A stretch of DNA of 64,000 bases from Methylorubrum extorquens (GCF_024169925.1 NZ_JALJXF010000002.1:62001-126000); one strand, 5' to 3'. Counted from the first letter of the stretch, positions 53,000-62,214 are shown. The notes: generated by a model not told the origin, from the sequence alone. Translations and numbers: made by a program.

Positions 53000-53929
53000 T
53001 CACGAGTTCTCGAACAGCCCGAGATCGGCATTCTCTTCCACGACCTGCGCCAGTTCCACCTGAAGGAAGTCCATCAAGGCGCGCACGCGTCGGGGCTGGT
53101 GGCGGCGTGCGGGATAGACCAGGTGAAGCCAGCGCTCCCGGCTGCCCCACCATTCTGGCAGAATCCGCACCAGGCGCCCGCTGCGGAGGTCGGGGATGAG
53201 ATCCCAGACGGACTTCAGCGTTATGCCGCCATCGGCCAGCGCGACGGCATGGGCGATCTCGCCGCTCGTTCCGGTCACGGTGCTGGGGACGTCGATCTCG
53301 ACGGCCTCCTCGCCGCGCCACATCGGCCATCGCCGCGGCGGCGGCAGGCCAATCGTCAGGCAGCGATGATCCTGCAAGTCCTGCGGATGGCCGGGGACGC
53401 CATGCCGGGCGAGATAGCCCGGCGAGGCGCACAGGATCCGCGCATCGGGGGCCAGCCGCCGCATCACCAGCGCGCTGTCGGTGAGGTCGAGCTGGCGGAC
53501 GGCGAAGTCGAGGCGATGCTGGATCAGGTCGTCCATCTCGTTGCTCGCCATCAGCTGGACCGTCACGTCCGGGTGGCGGTCGAGGAAGGGGGGAAGACGC
53601 GGGGCGATCTGGCGATGGGCGAAGGCCACGCCAGCGGACATGCGGATGATGCCGCTTTCGGTCTGCCGCAGACGCACGTCCTCGGCCGCAGCGACGGCAT
53701 CCAGCACGTCGCGGCAGCGATCGAGGAAGACATGCCCTTCTTCGGTCAGCGCGAGTTTGCGGGTCGAGCGCTGCACCAGCCGCAAACCGAGTTCCGCCTC
53801 CAGTTCCTTCAGTCTTTTCGAGACCAGCGTGAGGGAGACGCCTAGCTCGCGGGCCGCGCGGGTCAGGCTGCCGACGCGTGCCACGGCGTCGAAGACCCGA
53901 AGGTTCTGGATGTTGTTCAGCTTGACCAC
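53000..53929 (-). CDS. LysR-family transcriptional regulator (paralogue)
   Basis: A 309-residue LysR protein with HTH at residues 5-65 (IQNLRVFDAVARVGSLTRAA, SLTLVSKRLKELEAELGLRL, STRKLALTEEGHVF) and an effector domain with FVVRQ-type and AHAVALADGGITLKSVWDLI segments. GTG 53929 gives the expected short leader before the HTH. It is clearly related to the LysR protein at 21427, in sequence and in standing near an amidohydrolase. Divergent from the GlcG-like and VOC genes, which it may control. Confidence 0.9.
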   Translation of the reverse strand: MVKLNNIQNLRVFDAVARVGSLTRAARELGVSLTLVSKRLKELEAELGLRLVQRSTRKLALTEEGHVFLDRCRDVLDAVAAAEDVRLRQTESGIIRMSAGVAFAHRQIAPRLPPFLDRHPDVTVQLMASNEMDDLIQHRLDFAVRQLDLTDSALVMRRLAPDARILCASPGYLARHGVPGHPQDLQDHRCLTIGLPPPRRWPMWRGEEAVEIDVPSTVTGTSGEIAHAVALADGGITLKSVWDLIPDLRSGRLVRILPEWWGSRERWLHLVYPARRHQPRRVRALMDFLQVELAQVVEENADLGLFENS

Positions 53930-54143
53930 GGAAAGCTCCGAATCGGCACGACCCGAGATCGGGGGTGACGCCGGAGCTATCGGCCCCGACCCGAAACCGT
54001 CAATTCTTCCCGTTTCGAGGATTGTGCATTGCGAAGACGGCCTGCAACGACGGCGCGGCGGAGGCGGTTCTCCCGACATGCAGCGATCGATACCGTCTCG
54101 TCCCTCGCCGCGTGCCGCTTCCAAACGACAGGCAAGGCGCACC

Positions 54144-54569
54144 ATGGCCGAAACCAGCACCTTCAACACGCAGCGATCCGTCGATCGCGAGACGGCCAAC
54201 CGCATCCTGGCCTCGACGGTGGATGCGGCGCGCGAGCGGAACTGCGCCGTCAGCGTCGCCGTCGTCGATTGCGGCGGCCATCTGGTCGCGTTCAACCGGA
54301 TGGACGGTGCCTTCCACGGCAGCGTCGATGCCGCGATCGGCAAGGCGCGATCATGTGCCGGTTTCCGGGCGCCGCTCCAGGCGTTCGGCAAGCTGGCGCG
54401 AGAGAAGCCTTGGCTCGGCGATCTGCCTGGCCTGATCCCGCTCGGCGGGGCCGTACCGCTGACGCATGCCGACGCGTTCGTCGGTGCCGTCTCCGTCAGC
54501 GGCGACACCGAAGAGAGCGAACAGTCCCTGGCCGAGTTCGCGGCCAAGACCTTCGCAAGTTGGAGCTGA
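54144..54569 (+). CDS. GlcG/HbpS-family protein
   Basis: A 141-residue single-domain protein: ETANRILASTVDAARERNCA, VSVAVVDCGGHLVAFNRMDG, SVDAAIGKARSCAGFRAPLQ and IPLGGAVPLTHADAFVGAVS, the full-length GlcG/HbpS pattern. Family members bind heme or small molecules; in catabolic operons they often accompany aromatic or glycolate pathways. The next gene starts four bases after the stop, so they are coupled. Confidence 0.85.
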   Translation: MAETSTFNTQRSVDRETANRILASTVDAARERNCAVSVAVVDCGGHLVAFNRMDGAFHGSVDAAIGKARSCAGFRAPLQAFGKLAREKPWLGDLPGLIPLGGAVPLTHADAFVGAVSVSGDTEESEQSLAEFAAKTFASWS

Positions 54570-54573
54570 AGCC

Positions 54574-55101
54574 ATGACGCAGGACACCCGAACGCCCCAG
54601 CCGCGCGGCATCGAGCATGTCGGACTGACCGTCCCGGATATGGAGGCGGCGGTCCGCTTCTTTCGCGATGTCTTCGGGGCCGAGGAACTCTACGCCCTGA
54701 CCAGGAAGGAGGCCGCGCCGATCGGCGGGCCCGAGGTCAGCGCGGTGAACGGGATCTCACCCACCAGCGTGATCCGCGACCTGCGCATGCTGCGCCTTCA
54801 CAACGGGCCCAACCTCGAACTCTTCGAGATGAGCGAGGTGCATCGCCCAACGCCGACCGGCATCAACGACATCGGTCTCCACCATTTCTCGATCTACTGC
54901 GACGACGTGGCGGCGATCGCGGCCAAGGCGCGGGACTGTGGGGCGCAGCTTCTCGAGGGTCCCTCGCCGTTGAGCTCCTACGAGGCCGGGGACGGCAACA
55001 CGATCCGATTCATCCGCACGCCCTGGGGGATGCTCATCGAACTGATCCAGATCCCCTCTCCGGGCCGGGAGATCGCACGCCGCTGGCTCCCCAGCTCATA
55101 G
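54574..55101 (+). CDS. VOC-family (glyoxalase/dioxygenase-fold) protein
   Basis: A 175-residue vicinal-oxygen-chelate protein. IEHVGLTVPDMEAAVRFFRD carries the first metal His (HVGL), LRLHNGPNLELFEM the Glu, and GLHHFSIYCDDVAAIAAKA a second His region, with TPWGMLIELIQIP containing the last Glu. This arrangement fits a metal-dependent lyase, isomerase or extradiol-type dioxygenase. In operon with the GlcG-like gene and probably regulated by the divergent LysR. Confidence 0.82.
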   Translation: MTQDTRTPQPRGIEHVGLTVPDMEAAVRFFRDVFGAEELYALTRKEAAPIGGPEVSAVNGISPTSVIRDLRMLRLHNGPNLELFEMSEVHRPTPTGINDIGLHHFSIYCDDVAAIAAKARDCGAQLLEGPSPLSSYEAGDGNTIRFIRTPWGMLIELIQIPSPGREIARRWLPSS

Positions 55102-55298
55102 GATCGCGTGCGTCGAGAGCTGCCGGCTCCTCGATCCCATTCGGCCGAGCGCTCGACGCGCGACGACGCCCCCGTCGCGACCTTCGGCGCCGACACGCCG
55201 CGGCCACCTCGCTCGCCCCATCGACGGCAAACCGAGGACGCAAACGCCTCCCCAAGGAGGCCGCCGCCTCGAGGCGGCGCCAGAACCGCAGGCACAAG

Positions 55299-56534
55299 AT
55301 GTCCCATGCCCACCTGCCGACCGCCGCAAGAGCGTTCATCCCAAAGGCCGAGCGAACGCGCGTCAACGTTTCACTCATCCTCCTGACGCTCGCACTGGGT
55401 GCCTTCGCCTTCGGAACCGCCGAGTTCGCCGCCATGAGCCTCCTTCCGGAGATCGCCGCGGATTTCAGCCTCGGCGAGCCTGCCGCGGCACGCGTCGTCA
55501 GCGCATACGCCATCGGTGTGGTCGTCGGCGCGCCCCTCATCGCGTTTCCGCTGGCGCGCGTATCGCGGCGACGCCTGTTGATCGGCTGCATGGCGTTGTT
55601 CGCATTCGGCAACGGCTTGAGCATGATGGCGCCGTCCTTTTCGACGCTACTGGTTTTCCGTTTTGCGAGCGGCATCCCGCACGGTGCCTATCTCGGCATT
55701 GCCGCTCTCATGGCCGCCTCTCTCGTCGAGCGTGACAAACGTGCCAGTGCCGTGGCGACGGTCATCCTCGGCCTGACCCTCGCCATGATCGTCGGCGTCT
55801 TCGCCGTGACGGCGCTCGGCCAGGCCTATGGATGGCGCTGGGCCTTTGCCTCGCCGGGTCTTCTCGCGGTTGTGGTGACCGGGCTCTGCATATGGCAGCT
55901 TCCTCAGGACATGCCGGATCGCCGAGCGGGTGCCTTGACTGAACTCAAGGGGCTCTGGAACCGACAGATCTGGCTCGTGCTTCTGACCGGCGCCATCGGC
56001 TTCGCAGGCTTCTTCGCCGTCTATGCCTACACGGCGTCCATCCTCGTTGCCGTCACGGGGCTGGAGAAGCGGTGGGTTCCGATCATGATCGCGCTCTATG
56101 GGTTTGGCATGACCGGTGGAAACTTCGTTGCCGGACGGCTCGCCGACCGAGCTCTGTTGAGAACGCCGGTGATCTTCCTGTCCGCCGGTGCACTGGCCCT
56201 CGTCGGGTTCGCGCTCGCGGCCGAGAACGCGTGGACCGTCGGGCTTGCCATGCTGGCCGTCAGCTTCTTTAGCGCCACGAGCGGTGTGCTTCAGACACGG
56301 CTGATGGACGTGGCTGGAAACGCCCAGACAGCGGCGGCGGTCTTCAACCACAGCGCCTTCAACGTGGCGAATGCGATCGGCCCATGGCTTGGCGGCATCC
56401 CCATCGCATTGGGCTACGGCTTTTCCTCGGTAGGCTTCGTCGGTGCGGTGCTGTCTCTTGGCGGTCTCGCCATCTGGCTGCTGGCTTGTGCCGAGAGCCA
56501 TCGAACGCGGACGCCAGCATCGGCCCGAAGGTGA
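55299..56534 (+). CDS. MFS transporter, DHA1-type
   Basis: A 411-residue, 12-helix major facilitator carrier. After a basic N-terminus, helix 1 contains LALGAFAFGTAEFAAMSLLP; the motif between helices 2 and 3 is FPLARVSRRRLLIGC, and RFASGIPHGAYLGIAALMAA is the antiporter motif C-like region of AraJ/Bcr-type exporters. VFNHSAFNVANAIGPWLGG in the second half is typical of sugar- or drug-efflux members. Likely an exporter of a small molecule. 197 bases separate it from the VOC gene. Confidence 0.87.
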   Translation: MSHAHLPTAARAFIPKAERTRVNVSLILLTLALGAFAFGTAEFAAMSLLPEIAADFSLGEPAAARVVSAYAIGVVVGAPLIAFPLARVSRRRLLIGCMALFAFGNGLSMMAPSFSTLLVFRFASGIPHGAYLGIAALMAASLVERDKRASAVATVILGLTLAMIVGVFAVTALGQAYGWRWAFASPGLLAVVVTGLCIWQLPQDMPDRRAGALTELKGLWNRQIWLVLLTGAIGFAGFFAVYAYTASILVAVTGLEKRWVPIMIALYGFGMTGGNFVAGRLADRALLRTPVIFLSAGALALVGFALAAENAWTVGLAMLAVSFFSATSGVLQTRLMDVAGNAQTAAAVFNHSAFNVANAIGPWLGGIPIALGYGFSSVGFVGAVLSLGGLAIWLLACAESHRTRTPASARR

Positions 56535-56797
56535 TGGCAGCTGGAACTGATGCGGTGGATGCCCCCACCGAACGGCATCTCGTATGCCTGACGGTTCAAT
56601 CGGAACCGATCGAAGGGGTCATTGACGACGACGAAGATCATGTCCGGGATGAGCGTGGTGGACACCGCCTCGCGCCGCTGGGCGTCCGCCGCCGCGGTCC
56701 AGAAGATCATGAACGCCGCCGTGAAGTCGGAGGGCTCAGCCAAGGTGCTGGGCCTGAACATGGACCGGATGCGGGCCCTCGGGCTGGACGATGAGAT
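56535..56797. other. Gap before the IS3 element
   Basis: About 260 bases. A plus-strand frame reading TTTKIMSGMSVVDTASRRWA and KIMNAAVKSEGSAKVLGLNM has protein-like composition and is cut by the IS3 end; I do not recognise it. It may be a fragment of a gene split by the insertion. Confidence 0.35.
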
Positions 56798-56863
56798 TGA
56801 CCTGACCGGCTGGCTTTGGACCGGGCTGATTGAGAGGATCAGCCAGGACTGAAGGAGCTGGAT

Positions 56864-57145
56864 ATGAAGCGAGGTCAGAAGGCGAGTGCGGAGCAGGTGG
56901 TTCTGAAGCTGCGCCAGATCGAGGTTCAAACGGCCCAGGGCAAGACTTTGGCCCTGGCCTGCAAGGAGGCCGAGATCTCCGAGCAGAGCTACTATCGCTG
57001 GCGCAAGGAGTACGGCGGCCTGCAGATTGATCAGGCCCGTCGGATGAAGGATCTGGAGCGGGAGAACGCGCGATTGCGCCGGCTCGTGGCTGACTTGTCC
57101 CTGGAGAAGCAAGTGCTGGCGGATGTCGCCTCGGGAAACTTATAG
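56864..57145 (+). CDS. IS3-family transposase OrfA
   Basis: 93 residues: MKRGQKASAEQVVLKLRQIE, a helix-turn-helix at about 25-55 (LALACKEAEISEQSYYRWRK) and a leucine-zipper-like coil (LERENARLRRLVADLSLEKQ). At 57133-57139 the heptamer GGGAAAC is in the X-XXY-YYZ phase (G GGA AAC), just before the TAG stop, so ribosomes can slip back one base and make the OrfAB fusion that is the transposase. Confidence 0.9.
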   Translation: MKRGQKASAEQVVLKLRQIEVQTAQGKTLALACKEAEISEQSYYRWRKEYGGLQIDQARRMKDLERENARLRRLVADLSLEKQVLADVASGNL

Positions 57146-58005
57146 CCCCGGAGCGACGCCGGCAGGCAGTCGACGCGATCCAGGAGAAGTACGGCCTCTC
57201 GGAGCGCCATGCCTGCCGGATCGTCGGCCAGCACCGGGGCACGCAACGCTACGTGCCGACGGTGCCGGCTGACGAGGATGCGCTGACCCGCGCCATCATC
57301 GCCCTGGCGTCCGAGTACGGACGCTACGGCTACCGCCGTGTCACCGCGCTGCTGCAGGCGGCGGGCTGGCAGGTGGGCAAGGACCGGGTTCAGCGGATCT
57401 GGCGTCGTGAGGGGCTCAAGGTACCGCAAAAGCATCGGCCACGAAGCCGGTTGTGGTTGAACGATGGCTCCTGCGTACGGCTGCGGGCTCTCCATCGCAA
57501 TCACGTCTGGAGCTTCGACTTTGTCCAGGGTCAGACCCATGACGGGCGAAGCCTGCGCATCCTGACGCTGATCGACGAGCACAGTCGCGCCTGCCTGGCG
57601 CTCAAGGTCGCGAGGCGCATCAATAGTCTGGGTGTGATCGAGGCGCTGGCCGATGCGATGTGTCTGCATGGCATCCCAGAGAACATCCGCTGCGACAATG
57701 GTCCAGAGATGATCTCGAAGGCTTTGCGGAAATGGGTCGCCAAAACCGGCCCACAGATCCAGTACATCGCACCAGGATCGCCCTGGGAGAATGGCTATTG
57801 TGAGAGCTTCAATGGCAAGCTGAAGGATGAGTGCCTACGCCAAGAAATCTTCTACTCGCTCAAGGAGGCACAGACCGTGATTGGGATCTGGCAGAATACG
57901 TACAACCGCGTTCGACCGCATTCGTCCTTGGGCTACCGGCCGCCCGCGCCTGTCACCTTCCCGGATCTGGCCTTCCGGCTACCCGTGGCCGCTACCATGC
58001 AGTAG
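57137..58005 (+). CDS. IS3-family transposase OrfB (DDE)
   Basis: Read after -1 slippage at GGGAAAC: LIAPERRRQAVDAIQEKYGL, HACRIVGQHRGTQRY, YGRYGYRRVTALLQAAGWQV, then the rve domain with catalytic Asp in HVWSFDFVQGQTHDGR, second Asp in NIRCDNGPEMISKAL and Glu in SPWENGYCESFNGKLKDECL; ends HSSLGYRPPAPVTFPDLAF. All catalytic residues are present. A Met at 57253 could start a shorter independent product. Confidence 0.9.
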
Positions 58006-58043
58006 CCTCTCAATCGGCTCGGTCCAAAATACCGGTCAGGTCA

Positions 58044-58443
58044 ATCCCAGCCCTGGAGGGCTGCCGCCGCCGATCGTGGCCACCGCCTCGCCGAAGTCGA
58101 CCTGGGCGTGACCGGGCGGGTGGGCCAGCGGCACGAAGGTCTCCTGCCCCTGTGCCCGGCAGATACGCACGTGATCCTTCACCACCGTGTAGCCGCCAGC
58201 ATAGCCATGCTCGTCGCGCAGGCGCTCGAAGGTCCGCTTGGCCGTATGCCGTTGCTTGACCGGTGCGATCCGGTCCGCATCCAGGATCGCCGCGATCACC
58301 GGCAGCAGGGGCCCGAGCTTCGGCTTCTCGACCGGCTTCGAGCGTGTGTAGCCCGGCGGTAGCGAGAACCGACCCATCTTGGTGATCGTCTCCCGGCTCA
58401 ATACGAACTGCCGAACGGCCGCGTAGACTTGCACGACGAACAT
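58044..58443 (-). pseudogene. IS21-family IstA, N-terminal remnant
   Basis: MFVVQVYAAVRQFVLSRETI starts the frame, then FSLPPGYTRSKPVEKPKLGP, AILDADRIAPVKQRHTAKRT, FERLRDEHGYAGGYTVVKDH and HPPGHAQVDFGEA with the first catalytic Asp region. A short internal deletion removes the helix-turn-helix. The IS3 element cuts it at 58044. Confidence 0.7.
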
Positions 58444-58500
58444 CCTCGGCCCCTCTCGAAAGAGAAGCCTCTCCACTGGCCGGCTTTTACCCCGCCCGCA

Positions 58501-58731
58501 TCAGCACTCCGCCGACGCTCCAGTGGATCGTTCTGTCACCGCCCTGCACAACGTCGCAGGGTGATAGCCGGGTCGACCGGTGGCGGCGGGCGTCAGGCCG
58601 GCAAAGCCGAGGGCCGTGAGATCGAGCTCATCGACGACGCGGGTCGGGTTATTTCGGGCAACCCAATCGTCCAGACAGGCAGAAATCAACGTAGCGTGAT
58701 TGCGGTCTGCGGCTTTGACAAAGCGTGCCAT
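58501..58731 (-). pseudogene. IS1182-like transposase, N-terminal remnant
   Basis: Starts MARFVKAADRNHATLISACL, then DDWVARNNPTRVVDELDLTA, LGFAGLTPAATGRPGYHPAT, the N-terminal pattern of IS1182-group transposases. About 65 native residues, then loss of similarity. Confidence 0.6.
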
Positions 58732-58751
58732 ATTTCATTTCCCGCCTTGGA

Positions 58752-59196
58752 AGAAAGAATATCCTATTTTACACGAAACTTTAACAAGAAGAGTTCTCAG
58801 GAAAATCGTTCGTATATACGAGATGAGACGGCATTTTTGATTTCGACCTGCGTGATATCCTGGCAGCGCTGCGGAACGCAGGCCATCGAATGCTCATGGA
58901 TGGTGAGCGGTGTCGCCGCATACGATGCAGATTTCGATGCGACGGGCGGACAGGCCGGACGTCTCGATCAGCTTGCGACCTCCGGCAGGCGGATCAAAGG
59001 AGATCGGCTGCGAGACCTCGCGAACGGAACCCAGCAGGTCATCTGCGGCGAGTTTCAAGCTTACGCGGATGCGAGCACTACGGTGCCCGTGTTGATCGTG
59101 CGCGCCATCGACAGCAGCTTCTACGAGGTCGCCGCCGACGACACGCATGTCCTGCAAAACCTCAAGGCGACCTTCCGCGATGTAAGGTCAGCCTGA
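58752..59196 (+). CDS. Hypothetical protein, boundaries uncertain
   Basis: A plus-strand frame of lower GC than its surroundings. The C-terminal ~97 residues look protein-like (MVSGVAAYDADFDATGGQAG, RLRDLANGTQQVICGEFQAY, VPVLIVRAIDSSFYEVAADD, TFRDVRSA). A start at the Met near 58900 is likely; the frame upstream runs into IS debris. No family recognised. Regions 59197-59476 carry no supported gene. Confidence 0.35.
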
Positions 59197-59476
59197 TCAT
59201 TAAGCGCGCTTTTCACACAGCCTGGGCCGTCAGCGGACCGCCTGTTCCAGCCAGGAGGACCGAATGCGGGGAACGACGGTGCGTCCTCGCACGCAGCGGA
59301 GACGATGCCGATGTGATCGGAAGTGCCAGAGATGCAGTCCGCAAATCCCTCTCATCGCGTAACCGGACCCGCCAGAGACGAGGCAGGAACGGCCTCGACC
59401 CCGATCCGGAGTATCCATAGGGGCGGCGTCCGCTCATGCCGCCTCGGATAGGAGGTGGGAGAGCGTCGGAGAAGTC

Positions 59477-59581
59477 TAAAGCATCGTTCTGGATACCTGA
59501 TCCAGGACGATGCTTTAGGCTCTTGTTTTCGCATCATCTTTCTTCCGAAAGCCGGCAGCCACCTTTCGGGACGATGCTCTA
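59477..59581 (+). repeat. ~104-bp palindromic repeat, copy 3
   Basis: Begins TAAAGCATCGTTCTGGATAC and ends GACGATGCTCTA; the first dyad (AAAGCATCG...CGATGCTTT), the CCGAAAG...CTTTCGG hairpin and the terminal arm are all conserved with copies 1 and 2. It lies 18 bases from the end of the inverted OmpK/Tsx-like gene. Confidence 0.75.
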
Positions 59582-59598
59582 ATGGATGGATGGCCCGT

Positions 59599-60657
59599 TC
59601 AGAACACGGAGAAGCTCAGGCCAGCGAGGAACGAGGTGAACTGCGCGCCGGGCACGACGCGGGAATTGGCGCCGAGCAGGTTCTTCTGATGCAGGACGCC
59701 GATGAAGGCCTTCATGCGGTTGGGCTTTTGGTAGAGGAGGTCGCCGAGGTCGAGGACGAGGTTGCTGCGCATCAGAACCTCGGCCTTCAGCCGTCCGCCC
59801 TTCGGGTCGTCGCCGCGGGGCGGGTTGTAGGAGGCGAAGCCCGTCAGCGACAGCGGCAGGCCCGTGAACGTCAGGGGCACCAGATAGGTCGCTTCGACGC
59901 GGGGCACGATGTCCGTCCCGGTCTGGCGAAGGGGCGGCAGCAGATCGGCAAAGCGGAACCAGTCCTTCTGGGCGAACACCGCGAGGTTGAAGAAGCCGAC
60001 CGGGACATCGAACGAGACGCTGAGGCCGCCCATCGCCCGGGTCCGCAGCAGCGACAGCCGCGTGTTGTCGCTCTGGTGATCGACGCCGTAGGCCAGCGAC
60101 ACGTCCTTGATGATGCCGGGCAGGACGAAGAGCGGCGTTCCCGCCATGGCGTTGCCGCTCAAGGTGCCGCGATAGGTCAGGAACAGGGTGGTCTGGCCGT
60201 AATCGAAGGTCGTGGCCGGTCCGGGATAGGGCGGCCTGCCGGCCGGGATCTGCGAACCGTAGCGCCGCAGGTCGAGGTTGACGAAATTGGTGCCGTACTC
60301 CCAGCCATTGACATGGGTGAGGCTCAGCATGTTGCCCGGCGCGCTGCGGCCTTCGATGGAGCGTCCGGCCCGGCCGCCGGTGACGCCCGGCTGCCGGAGA
60401 TCGTTCAGGTATGTGTAGGTCACCTGCGTATCGCTGAACCGGAAGAAGGGCGAGGACGGTTTCGGCGGTTCGGGCCCCAGGGGAGCGCCCGACGGCCCCT
60501 GGATCAGGTCTTCCGCCTGCACCGCGCCCGGCGCAGCGCCGGCAAGTATCAAGGTGGTGGCCAGAAGAGCGGCGGCGCGTGCTGTTCTGCCGCGTGTGCT
60601 TCGCGAATTTTCCCGCCGGTAGTACGACAGGCATGAAATCGATATTTTAACTTTCAT
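59599..60657 (-). CDS. OmpK/Tsx-like outer-membrane channel (copy 2)
   Basis: A 352-residue near-duplicate of the protein at 14153, from AEDLIQGPSGAPLGPEPPKP to the terminal SFSVF; differences are few and conservative (for example LTHVNGWEYGTNFVNLDLRR). The signal peptide differs (MKVKISISCLSYYRREN, hydrophobic LLATTLILAGAA, cleavage after AVQA). Start 60657 is fixed by GGGGAGAGGG just upstream. Beside an aromatic-acid-type MFS permease and a CoA ligase, it may let aromatic acids cross the outer membrane. Confidence 0.62.
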   Translation of the reverse strand: MKVKISISCLSYYRRENSRSTRGRTARAAALLATTLILAGAAPGAVQAEDLIQGPSGAPLGPEPPKPSSPFFRFSDTQVTYTYLNDLRQPGVTGGRAGRSIEGRSAPGNMLSLTHVNGWEYGTNFVNLDLRRYGSQIPAGRPPYPGPATTFDYGQTTLFLTYRGTLSGNAMAGTPLFVLPGIIKDVSLAYGVDHQSDNTRLSLLRTRAMGGLSVSFDVPVGFFNLAVFAQKDWFRFADLLPPLRQTGTDIVPRVEATYLVPLTFTGLPLSLTGFASYNPPRGDDPKGGRLKAEVLMRSNLVLDLGDLLYQKPNRMKAFIGVLHQKNLLGANSRVVPGAQFTSFLAGLSFSVF

Positions 60658-60844
60658 CCCTCTCCCCATTTGCTTGTGGTTGGCATCAACGGCCGTGGTC
60701 TATTCTTGATATTCGAGCGTGCCACGCTGTGCGGCTGCGTGCTCTTGCGTCACGGAAGCACGCTGTGGTTGCATTTCCGCGCATGGAGCGGGTTGAAACG
60801 GTTGGAAAACCGGCGTCCCGACGGGTCCCGACAAGTGACGCGAT

Positions 60845-62059
60845 TTACGCTGACCGGATACGGAGGCTCAGGATCGTGGCCGCGCCGCCCGAGACCATCA
60901 GGATCGGAATGAGCGCGACGAGCACCTCGACGTCGCTCCGGCCGGCGCCGACGAGCGTTCCGGCCAGCATCGGCCCGAGGACGGAGCCGAAACGTCCCAT
61001 CGAGACGGCAGCCCCGACTCCCGTGCCGAGGACATCGGTCGGATAACAGCTCGGCGCCAAGGCGTAGAGCACGGCCTGCGTTCCGGCCAGCGCGACCCCG
61101 AGGAAGAAGCCCGCGAAGACCAGCGCCGACAGGTCAGAGGGAACCAAGGCAATCAGGATCAGGGCGGCGACGCTCGCGCTGAACACGAGGGCCGCGGTCG
61201 TCACTTTTCCCCAGCGATCCATCAGGAGACCGGTCGCAGTGCTGCCCAGGGCGGAGCCGAGATTGAACACGAACTGCACCCAGGAGGCGTCGGCCCGGCT
61301 CATGCCACGGGCGATGACGAGCGATGGAAGCCAGTTGAGCAGGAGATAGAGGACCAGCAGTCCGAGCACGAAGGCAAGCCACAGGATCAGAGTCGTTGCT
61401 GCCCGTCCTTCGCCGAACAGGGCCGTCGGGACGCTCCTCACGCTGCCCCCACCCCGCTGTGCGCTGGCCGTGCTGCTGTGCGGCAGCCAAGCCCAGATCA
61501 GCGGCACGACCAGAAGCGGCGCGACACCCCCGGTGATGAAGATCGTCGACCAGTGGTGGGATTCCGCTCCGACAAGCGTGAACAGACTTGCCAGCGCGCC
61601 CCCGGCCGGAAGGCCTGCATAGAGCAGGGCCACGGCGCTCGCGCGCCGCCCCGGCGCGGTGCTCTCGGTGACGAGGGCGATCAGGTTCGGCAGGGCGGAC
61701 CCGAGCCCGACACCCGTGAGAAGACGGGCGAGGAGCAGCACCTCGAAGCTGTGCGCCAGCCCCGTGAGGATCGACATGAGGCCGAACAGGGCGACCGAGA
61801 CGATGAGGGTCTTCTTCCGGCCGAACCGGTCGGAGAAGCGGCCACCGAAGGCGGCGCCGATCAGCATCCCCATCGTGCTTGCCGAGAAGAACAGGCCGAG
61901 CTGGCCAGGGGTGAGGTTGAAGATGGAAACGAGCCGTGGGGCGACGACGCCGGCCGCCTGGAGATCGAACCCTTCGATCAAGGTCACGAGGCAGCAGAGG
62001 CCGACCGTCACCGCTCCTGCCCTCGGGGTGCTGCGCCCCAGTATCAATGCGTCAGCCAT
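60845..62059 (-). CDS. MFS transporter, aromatic acid:H+ symporter type
   Basis: A 404-residue, 12-helix carrier of the AAHS group. TLIEGFDLQAAGVVAPRLVS in helix 1 holds the GFDxQ...P signature with the conserved Asp; GGRFSDRFGRKKTLIVSVAL between helices 2 and 3 is the MFS loop motif; SALPNLIALVTESTAPGRRA follows. AAHS carriers import benzoates, protocatechuate or phenylpropanoids. ATG 62059 follows GGGAGAGG. It lies 155 bases after the acyl-CoA synthetase on the same strand, so co-expression is likely. Confidence 0.88.
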   Translation of the reverse strand: MADALILGRSTPRAGAVTVGLCCLVTLIEGFDLQAAGVVAPRLVSIFNLTPGQLGLFFSASTMGMLIGAAFGGRFSDRFGRKKTLIVSVALFGLMSILTGLAHSFEVLLLARLLTGVGLGSALPNLIALVTESTAPGRRASAVALLYAGLPAGGALASLFTLVGAESHHWSTIFITGGVAPLLVVPLIWAWLPHSSTASAQRGGGSVRSVPTALFGEGRAATTLILWLAFVLGLLVLYLLLNWLPSLVIARGMSRADASWVQFVFNLGSALGSTATGLLMDRWGKVTTAALVFSASVAALILIALVPSDLSALVFAGFFLGVALAGTQAVLYALAPSCYPTDVLGTGVGAAVSMGRFGSVLGPMLAGTLVGAGRSDVEVLVALIPILMVSGGAATILSLRIRSA

Positions 62060-62214
62060 GCGTTCCTCTCCCTCTTCAAAGGTCTGATGAGCGGCCCTTG
62101 TTCGGGCTCTTCTCCGAAATCTGTCGTCCGGTCCGGAACCGGGCCGCGGCTCACGGCCCCTGGCCTCGCCGACAATCGGTTCCTGGTGTTCGGTCGCGGC
62201 GAGGACGGGCGCCC

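Larger units (their letters stand above)
56798..58043 (+). mobile_element. Complete IS3-family element
   Basis: About 1246 bases with imperfect inverted repeats starting TGACCTGACCGG at left and ending CCGGTCAGGTCA at right; similarity continues about 38 bases inwards. AT flanks both ends. It carries an intact orfA/orfB pair joined by a classic -1 slippery site. The deleted copy at 12410-13915 is a relative. Confidence 0.85.
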
